Below, piece after piece: positions 46,211-56,775 of a stretch of 64,000 nucleotides of DNA. The translations under genes and the position numbers were made by a program. Each line of letters opens with the position of its first letter. Within the stretch, counting starts at the first letter, position 1. The notes under the pieces are model-generated. The model saw only the letters and a program-made list of their open reading frames with translations, had not been told where the DNA came from and did no database searches. Source of the DNA: Papaver somniferum (Eukaryota; Streptophyta; Magnoliopsida; Ranunculales; Papaveraceae); the NCBI RefSeq assembly GCF_003573695.1, contig NC_039359.1:160664451-160728450 (forward strand), written 5' to 3'.

Positions 46211-46489
46211 ATGCCATGACTATAAAATGAAAAGAAATGAAAAATGAAACAAAATTCATTCAAATACTACACCCACTACATTCGGACGCATGCTTCTTAT
46301 CTTGTCTACCGAATGCATTCGGAGGATAAAAAATAATATATTATCTACCGATTATCTAAGGGAAATTTTGCTATTATGAATTACGCGGGATAAGGGATGG
46401 CTACATTTTAAGTTTGGATGACCTTTTTTTGTTTTATTGTTGGCCCCTAAATCCTTTTCAGTGGCCCCTAAAAACGCCAGGTTTAAAAG

Positions 46490-46837
46490 CCTTTACATTT
46501 AGTACTTGGAGAAACGTTGACTTGAGTTGACCGTTAAAAGACCTGGACAAATAAAACTAGACTTAAATGGGTCGACGCGGGTTGATCGTTTATCCAAGTA
46601 CCAAACGCACAAACTTGAAAAAAGTTAGAGCAAAATCAGTTTTTGGTCAAAATCTGAGTACCAAAAACCAAATAACCCTTAGAAAATATTTAATATTTAT
46701 TTTTAGCCCAATTTTTTAATTTTTTTATATCACAAACCCCGCATTAAGCCGATAGCTTATTAATCGTGGGATGATCTGATTGATGGTTAGGTCATAGTTA
46801 CTCGACTAACCCTAAAAATTAAAGCCAGCAAAAATTA
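46490..46837. other. Intergenic spacer
   Basis: No gene is visible. The sequence is AT-rich and ends at the TA preceding the next MITE. Confidence 0.6.
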
Positions 46838-46938
46838 TACTCCCTCCGTACCACATATATATGCGGGGGACACAATTCTCTTGGATTAAGAAAAGAACTT
46901 TGGTTTCATAATTTTTCATGTTTTTTCATGTTTTACCC

Positions 46939-47269
46939 TGTCATATACCTGCATATGACTATTCTTGAACTGTGGTATGCCCTGAGTAATCCTTTGGGGT
47001 GTACTCAGTATTAGTTAGTGGCCAGTAGAGTAGCAGCGTGTGTCACTTTGAGATTAGTCAAGCTAGGGAAAGATGTCATACTCGGATTAGCTAATTCCGA
47101 TATGATTATTTCCTCCTTCTTTTTTATTAGGTGTAAGAACCATTTGGTTGGGGTTAAGATGGAATTAATGAAACTGTTCTAAGGCTGCTACGGCAGATTG
47201 TTAATATTTCTTGTTATTCTTCAAATCCATTTTTGTATTCTGATTGTTGATCGTACTAAGTATAGTACA
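46939..47269 (+). repeat. 5' LTR of the Reina-like element
   Basis: 331 bp, TGTCATATACCTGC to TATAGTACA. It is followed at 47271 by TTGGTATTCAGAG, which resembles the initiator-tRNA primer site with one extra base. Confidence 0.9.
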
Positions 47270-47332
47270 ATTGGTATTCAGAGTTGTTCTTTCCTACACA
47301 CGCATCAAATTCAGCACAATTTTTTTTCCACC

Positions 47333-49858
47333 ATGGTTGCTCAAACTTGTAAAGAGTTAACTGATACAAATAATAAACTACAGCTTCAGATTGATAATAT
47401 CAATCTCCAGCTCGAGTTGATACTTACCAAAGATGAATTTGAAATCAAACTGAAAGCTGGCCTGGATTCACATTTGTTGTCAATCAAATCGATGATGAGA
47501 TCTCAGATGGATGATCTCTTGTCTACAACGAATTTCCACCAGGGTGATCATAGTGGAGCTCGAGTACACAATCTACAGGTTGGGAATTCATTTCACAATC
47601 ATTCAGGGGGTCGTGATTACAATCATAATCGTCTTCCAAAGATGGATTTTCCACGTTTCGATGGTGATAATCTAAAAGGATGGCTTAATAAATATGAGTA
47701 TTTCTTTCAGATGCATGAGATTCCTGAATTTAACAAAGCTACTGCAATGCATTTTGATGGCAAGGCAGCAAAATGGTTTGCGAATTTTCGATTAAATAGA
47801 CCTCATATCTCCTGGCAAGACTTAAGTAGCAATGTTTGTCTTCGTTTTGAAAATCCTGCTCATGAAAACATTGTGGGTATGTTCAATAAATTGTCTCAAC
47901 TTACAACTATGAATGCTTATTTTGAGGAATTTGAACATCTGGAGGCACTACTGTTAAGTAAACACAATATCTTCACAGAGGAATATTTCATTAGCAGTTT
48001 TATTGGTGGGTTGAAAGAAGAATTAAGAGAGCCAATACTTATATTTGGTCCTACAACACTGTTAACTGCTTTTTCTCTAACTAGAATACAAGAGAAAACA
48101 CTAGCTCTCCAACAAAAGTCTGTCAAACCTGCTCCAAGAGCATATTCTACTTCTTTTTCAACCACTAGACATTTTACTCCACAACCCCCTATTACACCAG
48201 CTTCTTCCACTCAATCGACTTCATCCACTTCAAACATCTTACCAAAACATAACACATCTCTTTCTATTAAAAGACTCACCCCTGACCAGGTGCAAGCTCG
48301 AAAATCCAGAGGTATGTGTTATAATTGTGATGAGGTCTACAAAAGGGGTCATATATGTAAACAACAACATATGTGTTTGATGATTGGAACTGAGAGTGAA
48401 GACAGTTCTCCGGAATTTGAAGCAGCTACTCACCCGGAAGAAGAGGACTCACCTATGGAGAGTAACATGGAAATTTACCTTCATGCATTGACAGGTAATA
48501 ATTCTGGTGAAACTATTAAAATTCCTGGTCTTATTAACAAGAAAGCTATACCTGTGCTTATAGATACAAGAATCATACATAGTTTCATTGATATTGACAT
48601 TGCTAGGAAACTCAACTGTTCCATTGAGCTAACTGCTAGCATGTTAGTCACTGTGGATAATGGTGATAGAACTGTCAGTAATAGTATATGCTCGAACTTA
48701 AATTGGTCTATGCACAACCACAAGTTTTCTGGGAGTTTAAGACTTTTACCACTTGGTGGCTATGATTTGGTTTTGGAAGCTGATTGGCTGAAGCAATTGG
48801 GTGATGTGATTTTTAATTTTTCTAAGTTGAGTATTTATTTTAAACATAATAGGAAGAAAATTACACTTACTGGTACTCAAGATAAAGCTTCTTGAAGCCT
48901 GATGAGTGGAAATGCAGCTACAAGATTCTTCAAAAAACACACTCATGGCCTGATTGGCCAACTTTTTTCCATCTCCACTTCACCAACACCTACTTCTTCC
49001 CCACCTCCAATTTCATAATTACTTGATCAATATTCTGATGTTTTCTCTGAGCCAAAATCCCTTCCACCTCAGAGAAACCTATACCACTCAATTCCACTTA
49101 AGCCAAATTCTGAACCTGTTAACATGAGACCTTATAAGTGTCCCTATATTTAGAAGTCAGTGGTGGAACAACTAGTTCAAGATATGCTTTAGTCTGGCAT
49201 CATTCAAGCAAGTCACAGTCCTTTTCCTGCTCCCATACTTCTGGTCAAAAAGAAGGACAACATATGGAGGTTTTGTGTTGATTATAGGAAGCTTAACAAC
49301 ATCACAGTCAAGGATAAATTTCCCATTCCAATTATAGAAGAGTTGCTTGATGAATTACATGGCAATAAATTTTTTTCAAAGATTGATTTAAGAGATGGAT
49401 ATCACCAAATAAGGGTAACTTCTGCTGACATTTACAAGACTGCATTCAGAACTCATCATGGCCACTTTGAATTCAAGGTGATGCCATTTGGACTTACCAA
49501 TGCACCTGCTACCTTCCAAGCTCTTATGAATGATATTTTTCAAGACCACTTAAGGAAATTCATCTTGGTGTTATTTGATGATATCCTTGTATATAGTTCT
49601 TCCTTGGAGGAGCATCTTTTGCACTTGCAACTTACACTGGATATATTGAGAAAGCATCAGCTATTTGCCAACTTTTCAAAGTGCTGTTTTGGCCAACATG
49701 AGTTGGAGTATTTGGGACATATCATTACTGTTGAAGAGGTTAAATCTGACCCTACAAAAATTTCTGCTATGATCAATTGGCCAATTCCACATACACTCAA
49801 AGAACTTAGAGGGTTCTTGGGTCTCACTGGCTATTACAGGAAATTTGTTAAAAAATGA
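47333..49858 (+). pseudogene. Gag, protease and RT frame of the Reina-like element
   Basis: The likely gag ATG is at 47333; the open frame runs to TGA 48893-48895 (520 codons). Gag has the core FDGDNLKGWLNKYEYFF and a zinc-knuckle-like CYNCDEVYKRGHIC (from 48317). The protease active site near 48563 reads D-T-R in place of the usual D-T/S-G. The same frame continues through stops at 48893, 49016, 49151 and 49190 into RT (49193-49858) with [21 protein letters not shown] and [10 protein letters not shown], the catalytic F-D-D box. It ends at TGA 49856-49858 after a six-A run where the frame shifts. The parts would form, process and copy the particle genome, but this copy is dead. Confidence 0.85.
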
Positions 49859-51840
49859 TGGCCTCATTAGCAGACCACTCACTGACTTACTAAATAAAAA
49901 TGCATTCTTTTGATTCCATGCAGCTACATCAGCCTTTCAACAGCTCAAGGAAGCCATGTCCTCTACTCCTGTATTATCTCTACCAAATTTCAATAAGTAA
50001 TTTGTTGTTGAAACTGATGCTTGTGATACTGGTATTGGTGTTGTTCTGCTACAAGAGGGCAACCCACTAGCTTTCTACAGTAAACCTCTGGGACCAAAGG
50101 CAGCTGTTATGTTTACTTATGAAAAGGAACTGCTCTCTATTGTTCAAGGTGTCACCAGATGGAGACAATACCTCCAAGGCAACCACTTCATTATTCAAAC
50201 TGACCACCGGAGCATCAAATATTTTTTGGAACAGAAAATCTCTTCTAACTTACAACAAAAATGGTTGATGAAGCTTATGGGGTTTGATTATGAAATTAGA
50301 TATAAAAGAGGGTCTGACAATACTGTTGTTGATGCACTTTCTAGAAGACCTCATGAGAGTGGTACTTGCTAGAGTATATCTGTTTCACAACCATCTTGGT
50401 CTCAAGAAATTATTGATAGCGACTCTTCTGATACAAAGGTACAGACTCTCATTGCACAACTTTCCCTCTATCCAGCTACTCTTTCCAACTACTCCTACAC
50501 TGATGGTGTTTGGAGATTCAAGTCAAGAATCTATGTTGGATCCTCATCAGATGTTAAGACAAAGATTATGGACCGCATTCACTCTTCTGCAGCTGGTGGC
50601 CACTCTGGAATTCAAGCTACTTATATGAGAGCTAAATCCACATTCTTTTGGCCTGCAATGAAGAAGGAAATACTACAATTTGTCTCAGCTTGTGATGTCT
50701 GCCAAAAAAATAAAGGTGACCACAATTTTTCAGCTGGCTTGTTGTAACCCTTTCCCATCCCTGACCATGCTTGGCAACACATCTCTATGGACTTCATAGA
50801 GAGACTTCCAATGAGTGAAAGGAAGTCAGTTATCCTAGTGGTGGTTGACAGACTAACAAAATATGCTCATTTCATTGGCTTGCATCATCCTTACACTGCT
50901 GCTTATGTGTCAAGAGAGTTCATTGCTCAAGTTTACAAACTACATGGGTTGCCTGCATCCATTGTGTCTGACAGAGACAAGGTCTTCACCAGCCACTTTT
51001 GGCAAGATTTGTTCAAGGCTCTTGGAACACAGTTGCACCTCATCACTGCTTACCATCCACAAACTAATGGCCATATTGAGAGAGTGAATCAATGTTTGGA
51101 TAATTATCTTAGATGCATGTGTGGACATCATCCAAAGAAGTGTCATCATTGGCTACCTCTTGCAGAATGGTGGTACAACACCAACTACCACACCAGTCTC
51201 AAGGTAAGCCCATTTACAACCCTTTATGGTTACAATCCTCCTCACTTGGCTTTTCCTTCTACTTCCACCACTTCTGTTGCTGCTGTTGAGGAATATTTGA
51301 AGCAAAGAGCTGCTATGTTGGACTTACTGAAAGACTCACTCCACAAGTCCCAAGAGAGAATGAAGCTATATGCAGATAAGACTAGAGTGGATAGAAGTTT
51401 TGTTGTTGGTGATAGAGTTTACTTAAAGCTCCAGCCTTATAGACAAGCTTCCTTGGTATTGAGAAGAAATTTAAAGCTTGCAGCCAAATACTATGGACCC
51501 TTCACTGTCCTTCAGAAAAATGGCAGTGTAGCCTACAAATTGGTTTTACCTAATGAAGCCAGAATACACCCTGTTTTTCATGTCTCTCAACTCAAGAAAC
51601 AGATTGGTGCGCAACATATCATCTCCCCAACTCTACCAGTCATCAACAGTGAAGGTCAAGTGCTTGTCATCCCTGCAGTTGCACTAGATTCCAGAGTTAT
51701 TGTCAGAAATGGTGTTTCAGTTCTTCAATTGCTTATTCAATGAATCACTTCGTCAGCTGCAGATGCCACTTGGGAGGATGCTGGCAACATCAAGAGCCAT
51801 TTTCCAAATTTCAATCCTTGAGGACAAGGATTTGATGATG
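49859..51840 (+). pseudogene. RNase H, integrase and chromodomain-like tail
   Basis: After the frameshift a new frame carries the RNase H region (FVVETDAC, then KELLSIVQ and QTDHRSIKYFL) and the integrase. Integrase shows the HHCC zinc region (CDVCQKNK), the core acidic residues in MDFIERLP, VSDRDKVFTS and HIERVNQ, and the C-terminal HPVFHVSQLK block. A DATWED motif near 51760 marks the end of a chromodomain-like module that targets integration. Stops are at 49911, 49998, 50370, 50745 and 51741, with a final stop near 51820. Open frame 50787-51743 (318 codons) covers most of the integrase. The purine-rich GATGATGGGAGGG before 51851 is the polypurine tract. Confidence 0.85.
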
Positions 51841-51850
51841 GGAGGGTATT

Positions 51851-52181
51851 TGTCATATACATGCATATGACTATTCTTGAACTGTGGTCTGCCCTGAATA
51901 ATCCTTTGGGGTGTACTCAGTATTAGTTAGTGGCCAGTAGAGTAGCAGTGTGTGTCACTTTGAGATTAGTCAAGCTAGGGACAAATGTCATACTCTGATT
52001 AGCTAATTCCGATCTGATTATTTCCTCCTCCTTCTTTATTAGGTGTAAGAACCATTTGATTGGGGTTAAGCTTGAATTAATGAAACTGTTCTAAGGCTGC
52101 TACAGCAGATTGTTACCATTTCTTGTTATTCTTCAAATCCATTTTTGTATTCTGATTGTTGATCGTACTAAGTATAATACA
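51851..52181 (+). repeat. 3' LTR of the Reina-like element
   Basis: 331 bp, TGTCATATACATGC to TATAATACA, with about 17 substitutions compared with the 5' LTR and no length change. Confidence 0.9.
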
Positions 52182-52329
52182 TACCCCTTGTCCTATTAAT
52201 AACATAATTATCTATGCACCATAAATAAGGGTATATGTAGAAATATTTATCTAGGAAATACTAGTCCGCCTATCTAAAGAAACAAACAAAAAGCAAAATT
52301 CCGCCTGTATAATAGGTACGGAAGAAGTA

Positions 52330-53280
52330 CCATTCAGCTGGGAATTACAATAATTCCACTTGGCTTTCCAAATGACTGTATAATTAATCTCAAAACGAAA
52401 TACTCCGTATGTTTGTTTTGGTTGTGCATCCCAAGGGACCACATATAACCTAACAAAATTCCCCATGAATGGTGTTGCCTTGTTGGATTCAAGTATCATC
52501 GACATTGACATTACCACCCCAATTACCAAAAAGGGATGGCAACTTTGTTACTGCTTTTGCGTTGTTCCTAATTTGTTTTTGTGTATGTCGGTGGAATGTC
52601 TCAGTTCCTCTCAAGATAAAGCCAGATGGACGAGTCATAGCAACTTCCTTTTTCTTCCGGAGTAAAACCACAAGCCAAGCCGATGAGAGAGGAGGCATTT
52701 GAAATTTGTATGAAACATTGCGGTTAACAACTGTCCACAACAACTGCCATTCCTTATACGCATCTTTTTTTCCCTTTCAGTACTTACTTTTTTATTTACT
52801 TGTTCTTCAACACAAAACCAAACCAAACACAGAGTTGGTATACCACCAATCCCAATTCCAAAAACAAAAAAATCTCGAATTATTCTTCTTCATTGTCACC
52901 TCGGTTTTGTCACCGATGAAATCAATGTTGTTTTATTCTAGTCGATAAATCCAATTTTTCTTTACAAAAAAACAAAAAACAAAATACTTAAACAACTGCA
53001 GCACAAATATCTTTGTTTGATCATCTACTTCTTCTTCTTTTTATCTCCAAGTAAGATTTCTTCTTCTCTTCTTCTTCTTCTTTTGAAATTTGTTGCTGTG
53101 TTGCTGGTAATGGGGTTTGCTTCCCAAATTTGATTGTTTTTCTCCCTTATTATCTGAAGAATTTTCTTGGAATTGTGATTATCGTGTAATCCAATCGGTG
53201 CCTTTTGTATCTACAGATTAACAAATTTGACGAAAGGGGTTGGACTTGTTTTGGGTTTTGTTTGAACAAGTAGTAAAAGA
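52330..53280 (+). promoter_or_regulatory. Upstream and 5'-UTR region of the VAP27 gene
   Basis: This stretch between the MITE and the VAP27 start codon has no other supported gene; overlapping open frames on both strands at 52251-52948 lack domains. A pyrimidine-rich segment of CTT repeats lies at 53030-53085. A 5'-UTR intron is plausible from CCAA|GTAAG at 53050/53051 to CTACAG at 53216. I cannot fix the transcription start. Confidence 0.45.
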
Positions 53281-55820
53281 ATGGGTCAAGATCTTTTGGA
53301 AATTCAACCCCCTAAAGAACTCAGGTTCACATGTAAGTTGTTTGATATGTTCTTCTCCATCTTTCAAGAATTTAGCCCTCATAGATATTCACTGCTTAAC
53401 TATAGATGATCAGAAATGCATTTGACTTTACATAGAAAATGGCTTATATCTTTAATTTTGTCATACGTAAGGATTTCCTTACATATGAAGAAGAGAGGCC
53501 GATGATGTTTTTGTTTAATTCTTTTTGTATCCGAATTGGCCTAGTTATGCAACTGATCGCCTTTGTGTACTATAGAAATTAGTGCTATTTGAACTGTGAT
53601 GGAGCCAGAAATTGGGAATTGAGTGACATTTAAGGGTGCAATTATGAACACTGTGATATATGGGAATAATATGCTCCATCCATACTCAGCCAACATGATC
53701 TAAGATGGACTTCCCGAGCATTTCGATATTAACAGTCATTGTTGAATTTGTTGGGTACACATATGTTTGAATATGGTGGTTCCTGCGAGAGTGTCCACGA
53801 CCAATTAGTGTTTTCTTCGCATATATTTGTGACTTGTGTTCAACAATGTTGATGAATTTTAGTGGCTTATTATAATCTTACTTGTTCACTGCTTATGGTT
53901 TCTCTAGTTAAGTTGAAGAAGCAGAGTTGGTGCTCGGTGCAGCTCTTGAACAATTCAGACCATCATGTAGCTTACAAGGTGCGCATATTTTCTATATTGT
54001 GTGTTTAGTTAACTAATTTTCCTGCATTCCTGGTTTTCTCTTGTAGACTATTCAAATGTGTTGAGTTCAAAATGGTATCTGCTCTCCCTGTAAAACTTTC
54101 GAGTGGGTGTCACGTATAATTTTCTCTTACCATCATTGCTTCTTTGATGGTATCCGAGCTTGAAAGAAACAGATAAATTTTCTCTTTCTTCTTTGAACTA
54201 AATTATTAGGAGATGCACAGAGATTTGTCATTCATGATGTCTACAAACCCAGTAGTAGTAGGATGCTACTGTGGGATACCGGTGTTGATAATCTTTGATT
54301 AACAAATGGAGATCATTGCTGAAATATAATACCTCTGGCACATTGGCAGGTTAAAACTACAAATCCGGGGAGATATTCTGTGCGACCAAATATAGGCGTT
54401 ATTCAGCCAAACTCAACTTGTGATTTTACAGGTGTGTTCTTTCCCCAACTGACGTCACATAGGACCTCACTGTAGATAATTTGGCCCGAATATTTACCGT
54501 TTTAGTGTATTGTTTAAATGCATCTTTTTGCTTGCGATTTGTACTTGTTTGAAAAAAACATTCAGTAGACAATGACTAGTAGCTTCCAACAACATTTATC
54601 CTTTCCTGAAAAGAAACTGCATTTATAATCTTGTGGCTACTGGTGTGCCAGTTACAAATATGGCTAACATTTGAGGAAGTACTAAAATTTGTCGACTGCT
54701 ACAGCTGATCTCATATACCCACGTATCTCTATTATTAAATGTAGTTATTATGCAAGCACCTCGGGAAGCCCCAGCCGATTTACAGTGTAAAGATAAGTTT
54801 CTAATCCAAAGTACAGTTGTTCCTTCTGAGACAGCTCCAGAGGATATCAAATCCAGCATGGTAGGGATTTTTAGTTGTTTGACAGTTGTTGGTACTTTAT
54901 TTGTGATTTATTATTCTGATTAATAATATTTTCAGTTCTCCAAGGATAACAACAAATATGTTGGAGAGAACAAGTTGAGAGTCGTTATCGTTGCCCAACC
55001 GAATTCTCCTGTAGTTCTCCCAATCAATGATACTTTGCAGGCGGAACCAACTATAGCGTCTCCAATTTTGGGTAACCAAGAAAATCTCCCCCCGGAACAC
55101 ATGGTAAAAATAATGACATGTATCCGTGAATGTTACTACCATTCTGCAATCCATTCTGTTAGGATCTCAACTATGCGCTTTCTGTTGCAGGTAACAACTA
55201 AGGAAGCGACGAAGGTCACAGAACTTGCCAACGATGTGCAAAAGTTGAGTTCTCCTGAGCCTGTAGAAGAATCTAAACTGGCTAATGAAATGAAGGAGCT
55301 GAAGTCAAAGCTAACTGATTTGGAATCAAATCTGCGTGAGGTACTAAATCTCTCCAATGTTGAGTTAGTCGAAATTGGTATCTTTATTTTTACCTTCCAA
55401 AGAATCCAAAAGCATTGAAGTCAGATGCTGGAAAGAAATTATTGTTACTTCTGGCTTGTCACTAGCTTTATTAACGTCATGTGGATTTTCTTAAAGGCTG
55501 AGATTTGCATGCAAAAGTTGAAGGAAGAGAAGACCGTAAAGTTCAAAGAGAGGGAAATGTTGCAACAAGAACTGGTAAATTACTCACCAACAAAATCCTC
55601 TAAAATCTGAGTTTGCAATCAGTATTTTTTCCACTGTCTTAGGGTAATATGTATAGGTATGTTTCTGGTCATCCACTAACTATATACACCATTTACATTA
55701 CAGGTGTGTTTGACAAGCAACAAGGGTGGAAGAAGAGTTCAAGTTGGTTTCCCATTTCTATTTGTTTGCATGGTCGCCATAGTGAGCATGAAACTTGGAT
55801 ACATGCTACATAGCTGGTAG
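53281..55820 (+). CDS. VAP27: VAP27-like vesicle-associated membrane protein (277 aa, 8 exons)
   Basis: Coding exons: 53281-53332, 53908-53978, 54350-54431, 54745-54860, 54936-55103, 55191-55340, 55497-55574 and 55704-55820; total 834 bases, all with GT/AG introns and consistent phases. Residues about 5-125 form the MSP domain (LLEIQPPKELRF, VKTTNPGRYSVRPNIGVI, QCKDKFLIQSTVV), which in the family binds FFAT motifs of partner proteins. Residues about 185-240 are Glu/Lys-rich coiled coil. A hydrophobic C-terminal anchor (VGFPFLFVCMVAIVSM) at about 252-270 makes it a tail-anchored ER protein. Plant VAP27 proteins link the ER to the plasma membrane, endosomes and the cytoskeleton. The length fits the family. 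ATG at 53281 matches the usual short N-terminus before the MSP domain. It converges with the NHX gene on its right. Which paralogue it is cannot be told from sequence alone. Confidence 0.93.
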
Positions 55821-56775
55821 GCGGAGGAGTCTTGTATATCTGCAGTATAGAACTAGATATAATACCAAAGTGTCATTCTTCAAATCAGAATGAATCTTAA
55901 AGGATCATCTTATAAACTACACGGAAGTTCAAAACAAAATGTTTCTCGTTTTGTGATCTGATTTTCTGGTCTAAAATGCTTTATTAACAGGTAGTGGGTG
56001 TACAAAGTCTGTAAGCTGAAATCTATGCAACTTCACTCCGTTGTCCCTTTTTTTCGAAACATATTTTGAGGCATACTCAAGGTTCAGCTGATAACCTATG
56101 CTTTTGCCCAGGCGGACTTAGACAGATGTATGCCTCAAAACAGGTTTTTTTTTTTTCTTCAAATCTGTTGTACATTTTTTCTTAATAACACTACTGAACT
56201 CTGCTCAATTGTTAGTCCCAGACTTATAAAGGAAAAGCATTGACAAGGCAACAATAACCAAAAATAAATTCTTAGCATGAAAAGATGAATTTAAAATGTT
56301 TCAGAGTGTGGCAGCTACCCAGGAATGCACCAATACATCCAAATAAAGGGACAACAAACATTGAGAAGGCAGCAGAAAAGAAAGAGCATTAAGCCAAGAA
56401 CAAAAGATAAATTAGTTACATTAAATTTTCCATCCATTTATACATACAAAATAAATATTTGAAAGCTGAAAGGTCATATAAGAATATAACGGAAAACAAA
56501 ACCTACTGGACAACCCTATGACAATCGACCATCGAGCAATTGATCGATCACGATACAAAAAATATATGATGCTAAATTTCAATATATGACCCAGAAGAAA
56601 AAAAAGAAAGAAATTACAAACAGCTTGTGTAGCACACACTGCATCAACATTGAATTAACAATTCACACTAAAAAAAAAACTCATCAAACCCATGCTAGCT
56701 TGCTATCCTGTTTGGAGATACGAAGGGTGTTCCTTTTTTCTAGATTGTATAAAATTGACTCTGTATTGTTTTGTT
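55821..56775. other. Convergent intergenic region (3' ends of VAP27 and NHX)
   Basis: Both flanking genes end toward this 955-base stretch, so it should contain both 3' UTRs and polyadenylation signals. I see AT-rich text and no further gene; the small open frame at 56421-56639 has no support. A hydrophobic-looking open frame at 56586-56882 is antisense to the last NHX exon. Confidence 0.6.

Larger units (their letters stand above)
44463..46481. mobile_element. Non-autonomous DNA transposon with hairpin-rich tandem repeats
   Basis: The terminal inverted repeats are about 41 bp: CCTGGCATTTTTAGGAGCCA at the left, and the reverse complement of TGGCCCCTAAAAACGCCAGG at the right. The flanking direct repeats TTTAAAAG (44455-44462 and 46482-46489) are perfect, and the match can be read as 8 to 11 bases because the next bases also agree. 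Long inverted repeats favour a Mutator-like element, while an 8-bp duplication would suit hAT. No transposase is encoded. The interior has a 210-220-bp tandem repeat and many ATTCGGAAG...CTTCCGAAT inverted repeats. Confidence 0.8.
46939..52181 (+). mobile_element. Complete Reina-like Ty3 chromovirus, inactivated
   Basis: Two 331-bp LTRs (46939-47269 and 51851-52181) are flanked by perfect 5-bp repeats TACCC (46934-46938 and 52182-52186), total 5243 bp. The order gag, protease, RT, RNase H, integrase is that of Ty3 elements. The small size, short LTRs and a chromodomain-like tail (DATWED near 51760) suggest the Reina branch. I count about 17 differences between the LTRs (about 5%), so the insertion is probably one to a few million years old under usual plant rates. 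Many stops make it non-functional. Confidence 0.85.
46840..52327. mobile_element. Stowaway-like MITE split by a Ty3 insertion
   Basis: The left arm (46840-46938) starts CTCCCTCCGTACCACATATA and the right arm (52187-52327) ends ATAATAGGTACGGAAGAAG; these are imperfect inverted repeats. TA flanks both ends (46838-46839 and 52328-52329). Without the inserted retroelement and one copy of its target duplication, the MITE is about 240 bp. The TA-flanked CTCCCTCCGT ends fit the Tc1/mariner-derived MITE group. Confidence 0.75.

Noticed and set aside
50787..51743. A 318-codon integrase open frame that might be taken for a live gene
   Set aside because: It lacks its own start region, and stops occur before and after it in the same former frame; it is part of a dead element.
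52251..52948. A cluster of overlapping open frames on both strands before VAP27
   Set aside because: None has a domain, they overlap each other in opposite directions, and the region fits a MITE arm plus promoter and 5' UTR.
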